Of a stretch of DNA of 64,000 nucleotides, positions 50,806-63,214 are shown piece after piece. The translations under genes and the position numbers were made by a program. This DNA comes from Actinostola sp. cb2023 (lineage: Eukaryota > Cnidaria > Anthozoa > Actiniaria > Actinostolidae): assembly GCA_033675265.1 (NCBI GenBank), contig JAUJYZ010000026.1:94501-158500 (forward strand). Direction: 5' to 3'. How positions within the stretch are numbered: the first letter of the stretch is position 1; each line of letters begins with the position of its first letter. The notes under the pieces are model-generated. The model saw nothing but the letters and a program-made list of their open reading frames with translations. It was not told where the DNA came from and ran no database searches.

Positions 50806-52986
50806 TTAACATTTTCCTAACCCCTGGCATTCCTTTAGGGACTGGCAAACCAAAGTGTTGAACTTCTGTGGGTCATTGTTTCCTCTGGGAAGGTACAGAG
50901 ACAATGAACATGTGGATGACCAAGTGAGTCTTCTAGCTCCATCATGGTTGTCATAAAAGTCCACTGCAATAGATGTATCAAAGCCAAGAGGTGGGATATG
51001 GTCTGCACCTGTCAAAAAGATCAACAGGTCTTCCAGATTCAGGTCATCAACTTCGTTCTCTCTTGTTAGATCCAACCTCTGAGAAAGACACTTTGTAAAT
51101 TTCCTTGAAGGAATCAGTTGTCAACTTGTCTTCTGCATTGCTAAGAACTGTATGTGTCTACAAACCCTCCAATTTTGTTCATACCTTCACGGAACTGTTG
51201 CAATTCAGGAAACACACGGAAAAGAAATAACTGCTTAAGAAGGCAGTCCATTATATTTTCTGTGTCACCAAATTTGGATATGTAAATGCTTGAGTATCCA
51301 TATTCTGTGATCTCATCACCATGCTTTGCAATGACATCTGGAAAGTCTTCTATCTTTGGCTTTTTCTCTATGTCCCTCAAAATTTCTTTGAGCTTTACAT
51401 CCGACATAATCTCAATCACTTTCTCCTTTTCAATGGGTTTGTCCTGAGCAACACAGTAAGCCTCCACCACTAGACACTTTGGACCTGTGCCACCATGCAG
51501 GACACTCCATGAAACCAATTTACCTGCAAGCTCATATTTCTTGTTCTTCAGGGGATCCAGATCATGTGCTAACCAACCCCCATGAAATATTCCAATTTCT
51601 CTAATTTCAGTAGACGGAAATATTATCTCTTAGGGCCTCCTGCATCAATAGCGTCCTCTCCTGAGAATGGGACAAGTAAAGGCTTCAAATAACTAAAGCT
51701 CTTTCTTTCAATTGCCCTTAGGGTGGACTGGAAGACTGCCTTAAATCACAATATTCACCATGTCTCCATTCACGTCGTCTAAAGTTTTTGATATGAATCT
51801 CTGTAAGACATCAGTAGCACTTTCTTATTGGGGTAATGAAATCTGTAAATAGATATTGTGAAACCTGTTTAATATTGACACCTTTGGGTAATAATTATAA
51901 TAATTTAATTAGTACATGTAAGTCCATAAATCAGTATACTGAAAGCGGCTGTCAAGTGACTACATGTACATGTAGAACTAGTAGGTTGCTCATGCAATAT
52001 TATTTTCAGTTGTAAATATAAATAAATAAATAAATATAATGTGAAGGGATGCAATATTACAATAAATTTGTTATCATGAAACATTGTATGCGAGGTGCAT
52101 AGTTGCAGGATTTGATACTTTGCAATTTGGGGCTTTGCATCTGTGAGTAAGAAGGGTTTGACATTTCAAAATGCAAATGAAGTGATGTCAAAGGAGGCTG
52201 CATCATTTATTCTACAAAAAAACCCTAGTGTAAAATACCGGACATTTAAAAACTCAATTCCAGAAATGTTTCATATTTTTCATTTCATACCTCCTTAGAT
52301 ATTTTTTGCTATTTTAGTTCAAACCACTACTTGAGAAACACTTGATACATTATGGTAAATGCCTTCTTGATGTCATTTTATTTGCATTTTGAGATTTCAA
52401 ACCCTTATAACTCACAGATGCAAAGCTCCAAATCACAAAGTATCAATTCCTGCAACTGTTCATCTTATATAAATTATGTTCTCTCCCAAATGTATTGGAT
52501 GCATTAGACAGCTGTTTATCATAGATTAGCCAGGATTGGCTAACAGCTGGATGTCAATATGCAGCAGAGACTTACAAACAACTACCATATGGCTTAAAGA
52601 TGCATTGTACTAAATGATCCTTCCAATTACATTTTAAGCTTAGCCATAATGCTCCCAATATATGTATATAATTACCGATAATGCTCCAAATACATGTATA
52701 TAAGGTGGTCAAAATGTTTGCAAACAGCTATCTACTGAAACTGTACCATTAGACGTTTGTTCTAGGAGGTGTGCTTCAATTGTTGCTAAGTGATCCGGTT
52801 CATCATCTTCATCCCATCCTTCCATAACTTTCACATAATTACCATGGCTGCTTACAGATGGAGTAGAGATGTTCACATTTGAATTAATTGGCGATTTTCC
52901 TTTACCTGAAGAACCTTTAGGCTGAGATGATGAAGGTACTGGTTCAGTCAAGAAGACTGGCTTACTGAGATCGTCATCATTATCTG
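50806..52986 (-). pseudogene. HECT-like multicopy gene, C-terminal part
   Basis: Minus-strand exons with plausible splice sites. An acidic/Ser-rich exon starts at 52986 after TTTATTTGCTTCAG (WDEDDEPDHLATIEAHL). A region about 51845-51520 holds ATDVLQRFISKTLDD, AIERKSFSYLKPLLVPF and EDAIDAGGPKR, the G.DxGGPxRE signature start of a HECT fold. 51518-51141 reads LHGGTGPKCLVVEAY. The last exon (51095-50806) has LLIFLTGADHIPPLGF and RRLTWSSTCSLSLYLPRG, the HECT C-lobe-like end with a conserved Cys in STCSL. HECT enzymes pass ubiquitin through such a Cys. Stops and frame changes around 51640-51750 indicate decay. Confidence 0.6.
52095..52467. mobile_element. MITE (about 370 bp)
   Basis: AGTTGCAGGATTTGATACTT and its inverted partner AAGTATCAATTCCTGCAACT, with further mirrored TTTGCATCTGTGAGT / ACTCACAGATGCAAAG, bound a non-coding body. 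It lies in an intron of the HECT-like gene. Confidence 0.6.
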
Positions 52987-53060
52987 AAGCAAATAAAAAA
53001 TCTTAGTTTCATGACAAAGCAATGTAGGTTATCATGTTTTGAATATCAAGATTAAGCTTA

Positions 53061-53229
53061 CAGTGCGAATCGAAAAGCCATGGGCACCCAGAAATATTTC
53101 AGAAATCATTTTGTAGTAAAATAAACTTCTTGCCCCGGCTTCTTGCAGTTTCTGATTGTTCAACGAAGAACAATATTAAAACGATTTCTGAACTATTTCT
53201 GGGTGCCCACGGTTTGTCGATTCGCACTG
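53061..53229. mobile_element. Short MITE with CAGTG ends (169 bp)
   Basis: CAGTGCGAATCGAAAAGCC and the inverted GGTTTGTCGATTCGCACTG bound a hairpin in which GGGCACCCAGAAATA is mirrored. CAG...CTG ends suggest hAT; no clear target duplication. Confidence 0.6.
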
Positions 53230-53448
53230 AGGCTAAGTTCGCATTTAAGGATACGGTTCACCTTGACGGGTACGTCTCGGAAAGTAATAATAATAGTGAT
53301 ATTTTCTTTTAAATTAAAAATGGAGACGGCGCGGCTCATTGTTTTGAAAACGACCGTCTCCGTTTGACCGATTTAATAGACCTTGCGTTACATCCGACTC
53401 TATTGATCTTTATACCATATTAATCACGACACTTTGACCTGTCAAACT

Positions 53449-53586
53449 GTGTCAGGCTTTTGTCATATTCGATGTCGATAAAAAGTTGTGACGTGTTGAC
53501 TGAAGAAGAAACAACATTTATGATTGATTAAACTTCAACACGTTATAACTTTTGATCGACATCGAAGATGACAAAAGCCTGACACA
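53449..53586. mobile_element. Short MITE (138 bp)
   Basis: GTGTCAGGCTTTTGTCAT mirrors ATGACAAAAGCCTGACAC, and CGATGTCGATAAAAAG mirrors CTTTTGATCGACATCG. Confidence 0.6.
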
Positions 53587-53656
53587 GTCTTGTGCAGTTC
53601 ACATCATACAACGAGCACAACCGAACTCCGGTTACTTATCGGGATATGTTCTTATT

Positions 53657-53770
53657 AGACATTTCCGATTTAGCGGCATAGGCATAGTATATTCCACGCT
53701 CGATAACAATGACCGCCATACTACATGTATATGCCTATTCCGCTCATATGCCGCTAAATCGGAAATGTCT
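53657..53770. mobile_element. Short MITE (114 bp)
   Basis: AGACATTTCCGATTTAGCGG and CCGCTAAATCGGAAATGTCT are perfect inverted repeats, continuing into mirrored CATAGGCATA / TATGCCTAT. Possibly TA-flanked. Confidence 0.7.
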
Positions 53771-54242
53771 ATTACATTTAAATTGGAACGATACAGAGAA
53801 GATTAGCAAGTTATCAGTTCTAAAATCTAAGGTTCATTAGCGTGCACGTGAGAATGTTATGTTTGAGAGAGACACTTGATTGACACATGTTGTGTTAGCA
53901 CGTGAATCAACCCGCTCATCAATGAAAAACACTTTAGCAAACGTTAGGTCTTGTAGTAAACCCGTTAGCACAATTTAGCAAACCGTAATTAATTTTATGT
54001 AAATTTCTGGTACCAATTCCCGATGTTCTCGCAGATAAGCCGCACCCCCAATTTGGATCGCGATTTTCGGGAAAAAAAGTGCGAATTATACGCCGGTGAA
54101 TACGATATGCTGATAATTAGAAAACAGTATACAGATTATGCAAATATATATTATGCAAATATAAAGTGAGAATAAAAAAATGGAATTGAATATATAATTA
54201 TTGTATTTATTAAAATAAATTATTGATTGGTTGTTTATGTTA

Positions 54243-57114
54243 TTATAGGAGTTCCTGACACACCTTGACCTCATCCCACATGACTCCCAACCCCAATGGG
54301 CGGGGAGCCCCTTCGTTCTCCCTTTTGAACCGAAACGTGTTGTACTTTCCCTCCTGTGTAATCAAGTAATCTTCATCTATTCCAGATTTCTCTGATCCTT
54401 CCTTTAGGAACTTTTTAAGAACCTTGGAACATGGAAGCTGTAGTATTTTTAAACTCTTGAGACCCTCAAATGCAGATGGACTGTGGCTGTACACTGAAAG
54501 AGCTGAAGGTGTATTGTAATGCTTTGATCAATAATTTAATGCACTATTGTATTATGTTAAAATTGTTCTTGGACACTTCGGGTCCAATAAGTGATATTTT
54601 CACAAACCAACAACCAGTCCAATCATACTGCAAGGCGAAGTTGATCAAATAAAGCAGCTGATCAAATTAAAACGATGTAGAAATTTGATATAACGTACTT
54701 GTTTGGAACCAATATTAACATAGCCTGCGTATAGCACAGGGTTTTGTGTTTTTTTTTGGGGGGGGTTTTGGAAGGATTGGGGTTCCTGTGGAAGACCAAA
54801 ATCCCCCCCCCCCAAATTAAGACACAAAACGCAGTGCTACGCAAGCTATTAAAGGATTACATGGAACATTAAAACATTAAAAAACTCACCAACTCGTATT
54901 GTTGCCAGAGACCATCTGTTTCCTTTCTTCCCAGTAACTAGTAATTAATTAATTAACAATTAATTAGCATTTGTTTTAAAATAGCCTTGTGCTAACATGA
55001 ACATCCTAGCTGTTCATGAAGTTTCAAGTCACTTTGTTTTTTCAATATTGTGTGGTATTACCGCGCGTGATTGGTTCACAGGATATGATTGACAGCGAAA
55101 ATGACATTCTTTTGGTACATCTGGCTTTCAACTACAATGAGTATCTACAAACGCGATACAATTATATAGGACAGCAGTATTATGTTATGTGTATAAACAA
55201 GGCAGCTAAGGTCGATGTAAGGTGAGAAATGATTCTTTCAAACCTCACAGCTAAAATTTCTGAGGAACGAATTGAAAGCTACACACAAATGTACGACTCA
55301 AAATAACTCTAGTTTCTTGATAAAACTTGATGATGTGAGTTACAATCAGGCACGTGATGAAAAACTTGATCAGTTTAGACAATAAAACAGTTATTATAAT
55401 TATTTGGTCGTTTTTTTATTGCAGAATACATTGAATGAAGTGAAGTTGTTCTTTGACGTGAAATAAGCTAAGGAATCTTGTACTTTTTGTCTTTTGATCT
55501 AGCTATTTTCCACCCTGCATTGGACTTGACTTCGACTGACATATTGCAGTAGTTACATTTGCCCTTGTATATGCAGAAGATTGAAGAAATAAAACATCGT
55601 TGGATTTTCACGAAATTAATTTATATTTTCTGAATCGATTCACGAGCGGATCGTACCGGACAAGCGACGGTAAGCTTTGTTTGTTGTCATTCGCTTTTCT
55701 GCCAAAATAAGAGACGAAATATTTGTCATGATATAAAAGAGGAAGCTTGTCAATAGTTCTTTATAATCACTATCATGTTAACTGTCATTTTAACTTTTTT
55801 CTTCACTAAGCTTATATTTTTGTAGCAAAAACGTTTTCAAAAACTTCAAATAAGTTATGAGCTATTCGTAGCTACGCAAACGCGCTTAGAAAGGTGGTGA
55901 GAATTTGAACCATATCAGAATGCTTTCCTTGTTACTTTATTCAGTTTTTCTATCGAATTACTGTAAATACACTTATAAATATAAGCTTACCATTCCTTCT
56001 TTGATCTTTGAAGAACGTTTCCCGATCCCTTTTCCAGACTTCCATGACGCAGTCACCAGACTTTAACACTTTTTTCCCTTTGACTTTGTTGCAATTTTTC
56101 TTGATATTTTCTAAGGAATTCTGCCCACATTCTGATTCTTCTATTGCTTGCATCAGTTCACATAGTTCCTCCGATTGATCTTCAGGAAGTTCAACCTTTG
56201 TGCGTCGATACAACTTCGTGACATGTTTGCTCAATCGCGATAGTTGACTGCGAATATTTTGTCTTCGTTTGCTACGGCTCTTAGGGGAGAGGTATTTTCA
56301 ACCATAATTACTATTTGGCTGTTGACGTTGGTAGCGTTTCTTGTTCAGGTTTTTCTTTTTCAGCAGTCGTGTTTTGAGATACCTACGTGAAATCAAGCAT
56401 TCTCCACAGAGTCTGTTCCACCTTGGATCTGAAGCAGAAAGGTTTGCTTGCTTGGCAGATGGCACATGCCATATCTTGCACTTTGAAGAATGCACACTTT
56501 CTCTTCCCATTACTCTGAGTTCCCAGTTTGTCTTCAACTTCGTGTGATGTATTCATATACATACCAGGACACAAGGTGTGAGAAGAGGAAAGCCACGTCG
56601 CAGCCAGTGCTTGTATTTGTTCAACGTCAAAGTTTAGGAAAGTCCCTGAATCAATCACATAATGGTCAAAAAGTTCACATTGTAACTGCCACGAACCCTC
56701 TACGTATACGAGGAGTCGAACTGGACGAAAAGGACCGATCTCATCTGCATAGGTGTGGAGATTTGTTGGGAAAATTACCAAAACAGCCGAGGCCGAGGGT
56801 TGTTGCAAGGACGACGTACTACATGCACTTTGCGGGAAAGGAGAATGTTTGGACGTTAGATCAAGAATCTCGCATGTAAATCCACTTGACACCAGTTTAC
56901 CTATACATTCATCCAAGACTTTACGGTTGGAGCTCTGTACGTCAGATTTTCGTAAAAGTTTATGTCTTAGATTATCTCGTATAGCCGCGGAGCTGAGAGA
57001 TTTGCCGTCGTCTACGGCAGCGCTTAAAGAGACAAACTTCTGCTTTTTGCTTCGGCTGGCTTCTGCTTCATCTGATTCTGTATCAGATGAAGACCTTTTT
57101 TCTGAACTCATCTT
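54243..57114 (-). pseudogene. P-element/THAP9-like transposase gene, exon fragments
   Basis: Probable exons on the minus strand: 57114-56380 (a Ser/charged N-terminus SSSDTESDEAEASRSKKQKF, then a beta-rich domain VRLLVYVEGSWQLQCELFDHYVI and a Cys pair CAICQAS), 56540-56300 (basic LLKKKNLNKKRYQRQQ), 56234-55990 (ending VWKRDRETFFKDQRRN), and 54494-54243. The last has HSPSAFEGLKSLKILQLPC and, further on, the GLGVMWDEVK box. The latter motif order (fikdQ..., S..AYe.L...LQLPs, MWDE) is typical of P-element-like transposase N-terminal/RNase H regions. Whether 57114-56380 belongs to the same gene is uncertain. The catalytic C-terminus is absent. Confidence 0.45.
55240..55940. other. No gene seen (intron-like)
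   Basis: AT-rich sequence without coding character, lying between exon-like parts of the P-like transposase gene. Confidence 0.4.
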
Positions 57115-57341
57115 AGTCCATAAGCCGTATGCAAACGTAATGAGTTGCACTTCAAATCCTGTAAGTTTCAATTTCGTCGTCCGGCGCCATGTTTGTTTAT
57201 TTTGTGCGACTTATGTAGTGAGTTCTGATTGGCTAATTGCATCCTTGCTCTGATTGGTCGAGGAGTTTTTCGCGCGAATTCCTGATCTAAAAATAGATTT
57301 ATCTACTAATACGCTGTGACACATACCTATATTAGATGGAC

Positions 57342-57363
57342 GCTCCTATTAATGGGCTCCTGC
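57342..57363. repeat. Solo end of the hAT-like family
   Basis: CTCCTATTAATGGGCTCCTG differs by one base from the end of the element at 9604-10952. It is a fragment or edge of another copy. Confidence 0.6.
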
Positions 57364-57786
57364 AAATACCTATTAGCCAAATTGGGCCGCTATTCGCTTG
57401 TTAGGTGCCGCTATACGCTTGCACGCTTTTACCATATATGGAATACGTATTACAACCCCATCTGTATTTCACTTTGCGCATTAACCAGCCTGTCTTGCAC
57501 CTTTGATCTTGCCGTTAACCACAATTCCTTGCCTTTTGCAAGCAAAATGCCCAAAAGACCCCTGTGTATTGTTTATTCCTGATAAAAGTAATACAATTAT
57601 TATGTCAGTGTAAACAATTTGTAACAGTTTTCTACTATACTGTCAATTAGTTCTTTGGAGAATGCATGAGACATGGTTTTTCCAAAAAAAAAAAACACTG
57701 CAAGCGCTTGGCATTGAGTTTCTCAACCCACGAAAGGCCTCTCATGCATTATTTGTCTTCTGGCGGTACTGGCCTGATCACAGAGC

Positions 57787-59267
57787 TTAGTATTGCAGGT
57801 TCCTGGACCACAAAAACAAAGGTTTTGCACAGTTTGAACAGCAGTGTGCAATTCCTAATGGCTTTATAGTAGCATCAAATGGTTTACAACCTGTAACCCT
57901 GTAGCAATCCTGTGCTTTAACAAACCTCTTTACATCATCTTCGCAATATGCTAATTGTTGTCCATGATATAATATAACAATATGGGACTGCTTCCCATCA
58001 CGGCCTGCTCTTCCGGCTTCCTGGTGCTGGTCTAACAGTGATCTTGCAGGTCCCCAGTTCACCATGTAGCGTACATCTAAAAAGTTGACGCCCATGCGTA
58101 GAGCTGTGGTAGCAACTATAATCCTCTTACTCCCATTTTCAGCCATGGATTTCAAGATGTTCTCCTGGTTTCCCTTCTAGGTCACCGAATGATATATACC
58201 AAGTAACAAGTCTTCCTTTCTCGATGATGATGTTGGTAGGCAAAATTGCCTAACTGTACCAAAAGGTGGTTCACAACAATAGCCATTTCTTTCGTTGTAT
58301 TGCAGAATATGATGGTTTTAGGTACATCAATGCCCGTGTCCTTTGCCGTTTTAGCCAGCCAGTCTAACTTTATGTGTATTTCTTCGTTCTTACACTGAGA
58401 ATATTAAGTTCTCACGGAGGGGACTTACAAAGGTTACTGTAGCATCGACCATAAGCAGTTCTTTACAAATAGTATGATGTGTTGTGCTGTCTGCTGTTGC
58501 TGTTTGGGCAAGCACTGGTACACCTACAGGAACAAAACATACATGCATTAAAAACTGATGCAGTGATTGGAACATTTGCTCTTTCGTGGAGAAGTGAAGG
58601 TCTAGCAGAGAATCAAAATATGAAATATACATTCAACTATTTTAAAAATAACACACTAAATTACGTAGCCTCTTTACAAAGCGATCGTAGAGTTGATAGT
58701 TTCCCAGAAGCGCTCCTAATTGCCACCTCATGTTTGCCTTTACTTGACTTAGATCTAGACCTGAAAACAAGCAAAATATTTAGCCTGCGAGTATCAACAA
58801 CGATAGTTAATAATAAGTACCTATCTGATACGAATACGAAGTCGGTTTATCTTTTAACAGACCAAGTTTCCACTGTGGCATTCATCTACCACAATAGAGG
58901 CGCTTGTGAAGATCAATAGTGCTGTTTTTTAACTCGTCCTGAAACTCTGTCTTTAGAGCATCTTCAGCTGATCCAAATAAAATGTTGAAGTGAAAGTTTT
59001 CAGCTCTTCGGACTTAAGTTCTGAAAGTGCAGCAGTGGGATAACCTAAGGCATTCAACTGGGATATTTGGTCATTGATTATGCTCGTCAAAGGAACAACC
59101 ACGAAGACCACAACGCGGTCATTTTCTTCAGCATCTTTGACCCTTGCAAAGGCTTGAAATATCCTACTCTTTCCAAAACCAGTTGGAAGGACAGCTAACA
59201 CATATCTTGCGGATAGAAGTTCTCTTACAGCTTGTTCTTGTTCTTTCTTTAGTTTGCTGGCAGCCAT
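57787..59267 (-). pseudogene. RecQ-like ATP-dependent DNA helicase gene, broken
   Basis: Starts MAASKLKKEQEQAV at 59267. Motif I (Walker A) is VLPTGFGKSRIFQ. The next parts are in shifting frames: NILFGSAEDAL, then a DECH-type Walker B (VVDECHS) near 58890. After an intron a 3' exon (about 58514, acceptor TTCCTGTAG) carries GVPVLAQTATADSTT (motif III) and PLRENLIFSV. Further frames contain TIIFCNTTKEM. 58155-57787 has motif V/VI RIIVATTALRMGVNF and QEAGRAGRDGKQSH, then a Cys-bearing C-terminal zinc region (HCCSNCAKP). RecQ-type enzymes unwind DNA 3' to 5'. Frame changes near 58,980, 58,890 and 58,170 make it a pseudogene or a badly assembled gene. Confidence 0.75.
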
Positions 59268-59269
59268 TT

Positions 59270-60017
59270 TGGATACGTATACATAAATTTATTATGCAAT
59301 AAAACAAGTCAATCAAACGGATCAAGTAATTCGACCAATAGAAATTGGCCGCGGGTTTTCAAAAAACCCATGACTGAAATGATAGGAAAATAAAAAGCAA
59401 TTAAGGAAACCATATGGCGGAATCAAAACCCTGATATTGAAAGTAAAAGGATATAATTTAAGAGCCCTTATACTGAAAGTAAAAGGATATAATATAAGAG
59501 TCCTGATACAACCAAGTTCGTATACGTCCTGTTACAACCATTAAACCAGTAATTTAATGAGTGTATTAGGATGAATAATAGAGAGTTTTAGATTGAAGTT
59601 TTTTCTGTATGACCGGAAACCGGAAACCTCAAAATATCACGTGACCTAGGTCCTGAGGTCAGGTGGACGACTGCGGATCACGTTTTTACGTCGGGAACAG
59701 CTTCTAGAGGTAAGTGAAATACGGCAAGGTTTTATATAACTTTAAGTCAAGAAACCCACGTTTAAGGCTTGAATTAATGCTCTTATATATCTGTTCTTCT
59801 TAAATGACAATGTTTTACAATTCAACGATGAATCATGTATCAATTTTCGTCATTTTAAGTGAAGACATAACAACGAATGAAAAACAAACATGGCGGCTTT
59901 CAACAGGTGTTTGTGACTGATTAGAAGCCTTGACTTTAGTTATGTTTTATTTCACCATGTTGATATTTAGCTTCTGTGGCCGTGTTGTCGTTCATCATCC
60001 TTTCTTTTTCATAGAAG
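59270..60017. other. No gene seen; upstream region
   Basis: Non-coding. It contains a short direct repeat CTGAAAGTAAAAGGATATAA at about 59436-59493 and may include promoters for the divergent helicase-like and Myb-like genes. Confidence 0.4.
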
Positions 60018-60522
60018 ATGGCGCCTTTTAGATGGCCCTCAATGACCAATGATATTATGCTTGCAACTGAAGTTTCATCAAGAAAGCCGAAGACTTCTTC
60101 CGAATGGGAGCAAGTTGCAAGTATTCTAAGCCTAGCTTTCAGCACAAGCGAAAAACCTGTCGAATTAACTGGTAGAGCATGTAGAGAACGGCTTGATCGC
60201 CTAGTAAATAAATACAAAGTGGAAGACAAAAAGTCGCTAAAAAGGTAAAACTTCCGAAGGGCTTGTTTACTAATACACATGTTTATGTTACAGTCATCAT
60301 TTATATCTAGTATAATATTTATTTTATTTCAAGAGTGAAATCTTATGCCTTGATCTATTGATATATTGAAATACTGCTAGTAATGTCATTCATAAAATTT
60401 GTGAAGTATTAGTACATTTTAATTTCTATACATGACAGATCTGGTTCTGAAGAGGAATACACAGAACTCCAACAGATCTTAGAAGATATCTGCACGTTTA
60501 GGAGAGATCAAGTAGAGCTTAA

Positions 60523-61198
60523 GGTGGTTCCAGCATAATGAATGACCGGTTTGCCGTATTTATTTAACTCGCTCGCTCCGCGTCAATATTGCTTGGATTT
60601 TATTGTGCTTAACACAAATACTAATTCAACTATTCTGCCTTTCGACGGTGTATTCAAAATTATCATTGTAAGCCGCGTTTGTGAATGCCAGCTGATATTC
60701 AAACGACACTATTTTCACTAAAACTGCTGCCAAGCGTTATTCCCAAGTACGATTTTTTTTAAACTTCGTGAACGGCCTTTTAAGGTCGCTAGTAATGTTC
60801 TGACGAGGTAAGAAAAAAATTGTTCGAGCCGAAATCACGTAACAACCGATTTGTCCAAATTTTGACAACAAAAATATGAATTGATGATTTCGGCTCGATC
60901 AATTTCCTTCTTACCTCGTCAGAACATTACTAGGGACCTTAAAAGGTCGTTCACGAAGTTTAAAAAAAATCGTACTTGGGAATAACGCTTGGCAGCAGTT
61001 TTAGTGAAAATAGTGTCGTTTGAATATCAGCTGGCATTCACAAACGCGGCTTACAATGATAATTTTGAATAAACCTTCCAAAAGCAGAATAGTTGAATTA
61101 GTATTTGTGTTAAACATAATAAAATCCAAGCAATATTGACGCGGAGCGAGCGAGTTAAAAAATACGGCAAACCGGTCATTCATTATGCTGGAACCACC
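60523..61198. mobile_element. TTAA-flanked fold-back MITE (676 bp) in a coding exon
   Basis: TTAA at 60519-60522 and 61199-61202 flank ends GGTGGTTCCAGCATAATGAA and TTCATTATGCTGGAACCACC. The arms of about 315 bp are nearly identical. Removing the element plus one TTAA rejoins the Myb-like exon in frame (VELK then QKEK), so this is a clean insertion. A TTAA target fits piggyBac-type mobilisation. Confidence 0.85.
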
Positions 61199-61430
61199 TT
61201 AAGCAGAAAGAGAAACAAAACAAAATAAAGAAAGAGAAAGAGGACATACAGAAAGGTCTTGAAATGCGGGCAGCTGCACTAAGTGGAATGCATAGTAAGT
61301 GTTATACATCAACAATCAATTGTAACCTTATCAATTTAGTTTTCTGCAATTTTAAAAATATTTTTTAATAATCAATCTATTTGTCTGTCTTTCTCTCTAC
61401 CTACCTACCTATCTATCCATATCTATCTAT

Positions 61431-61721
<291 letters not shown>

Positions 61722-61822
61722 TTAATTGCATCAGTAATTTGTTTAAACTATGTCAACCTTTCAAAATGTTTCAGAAAGGAAACATGTTGCAAATACAAGT
61801 GATGATGACAATAGTTGCAGTT

Positions 61823-61827
61823 GATGA

Positions 61828-61859
<32 letters not shown>

Positions 61860-61860
61860 C
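61823..61860. repeat. (GAT)n(GGT)n run in exon 3 of the Myb-like gene
   Basis: Eight or so GAT units followed by GGT units. The frame entering it reads stop codons (TGA TGA); shifted by one base it would read Asp then Gly, so slippage here likely broke the frame. Confidence 0.75.
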
Positions 61861-62302
61861 TGGAACTAGTACCAGTAAAAGAAAAACTGAAGGTGCATAA
61901 CACAATTCAATATCAACATCGCATAAGTATTTTAGGCTAGAAAAGTGTTACGGTTGCTGTGAATATCATTTTCATAATCCTTCCCCTTCCCGCTCCACTG
62001 TTCATTCACTGACTAATAAATATTAATAAATATACAGGTTCAAAAAGGAAAGTTAAACAAAGAGCAAGCAAACTTACAGCACTGGAGATGCTTGCAGAGA
62101 AATATCAGCAGAAGTCTGAATTGAAAGACAAAGAACTGGAGTTACGCCGAATGGAACTTCAGTTTCAAAAGGAAAAGTTTGAGGCGGAGGCTAAAGAGAG
62201 AGAAGCAAAGTTGCAGTTGGAGCTCGAAGAACGAAGGCTCATGGTGTCTCTGATGAAGAACAGAATGTAGTTTGCAAATTCTGCAACATTTGTTCCAGTT
62301 CA

Positions 62303-62963
62303 CGGTGGTGAAAAAAGTACGCAAAATCGACAACGTTTGTATAACTTCTACAGTTTTAATCCAATCAAAATAAAACTTGGCAACGTGACAGCATATGTCA
62401 AGGCAACAAACTAGTTCTTTTTTGTTTTTTGTTTTTTATGATCTTTGGCGGGAAAATGACGTCCAGAACATGCCAACGAATTTCGAAATTCAAAACTACA
62501 CTAAATTAATCATTGCATTTGAAAGAACATGTAAAATTAGAGAAATAACTGAAATAATATCTCAGATATCGTTATTTAATCCAAAGATATGAATTTTTGA
62601 AATTTGAAATTTCCGCCATTTTGTGCTATTTTTAGTAACAAAATGGCGGATTTTCAAATTTCAAAAATTCATATCTTTGGATTGAATAACGATATCTGAG
62701 ATATTATTTCAGTTATTTCTCTAATTTTATATTTTCTTTCAAATGCAATGATTAATTTAGTGTAGTTTTGAATTTCAAAATTCGATGGCATGTTCTGGAC
62801 GTCATTTTCCCGCGCCAAAAAAAATCATAAAAATATAAAAATAAAAAAGAAGTAGTTTGTTGCCTTGACATATGCTGTCACGTTGCCAAGTTTTATTTTG
62901 ATTGGAATAAAACTGTAGAAGTTATACAAACGTTGTCGATTTCGCGTACTTTTTTGACCACCG
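62303..62963. mobile_element. Long-TIR MITE (about 660 bp)
   Basis: CGGTGGTGAAAAAAGTACGC mirrors GCGTACTTTTTTGACCACCG. Arms of about 310 bp (including CATATGTCAAGGCAACAAAC and its complement) meet near 62625. Non-coding; lies between the Myb-like gene and the transposase. Confidence 0.75.
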
Positions 62964-63214
62964 GTTACAAAACACAGCTATATGTTATAATTAGAAGGCC
63001 TTTATTATTGAAAGGTATTTCATGACAGAGGAATATATATTTATATTTTATATTATTTATTAAGGAAAACCTGATGCAGTTTACTTTTATGATACAGATT
63101 CAAAATGTCAAAAAATGTATGACTGACACATTTTGCTGACAACAAAGAGACATTGACATACACTTATGCAGTGCTTTGATTCATAGTGTTTTGTTGGCTT
63201 TCTTTGTATGATTC

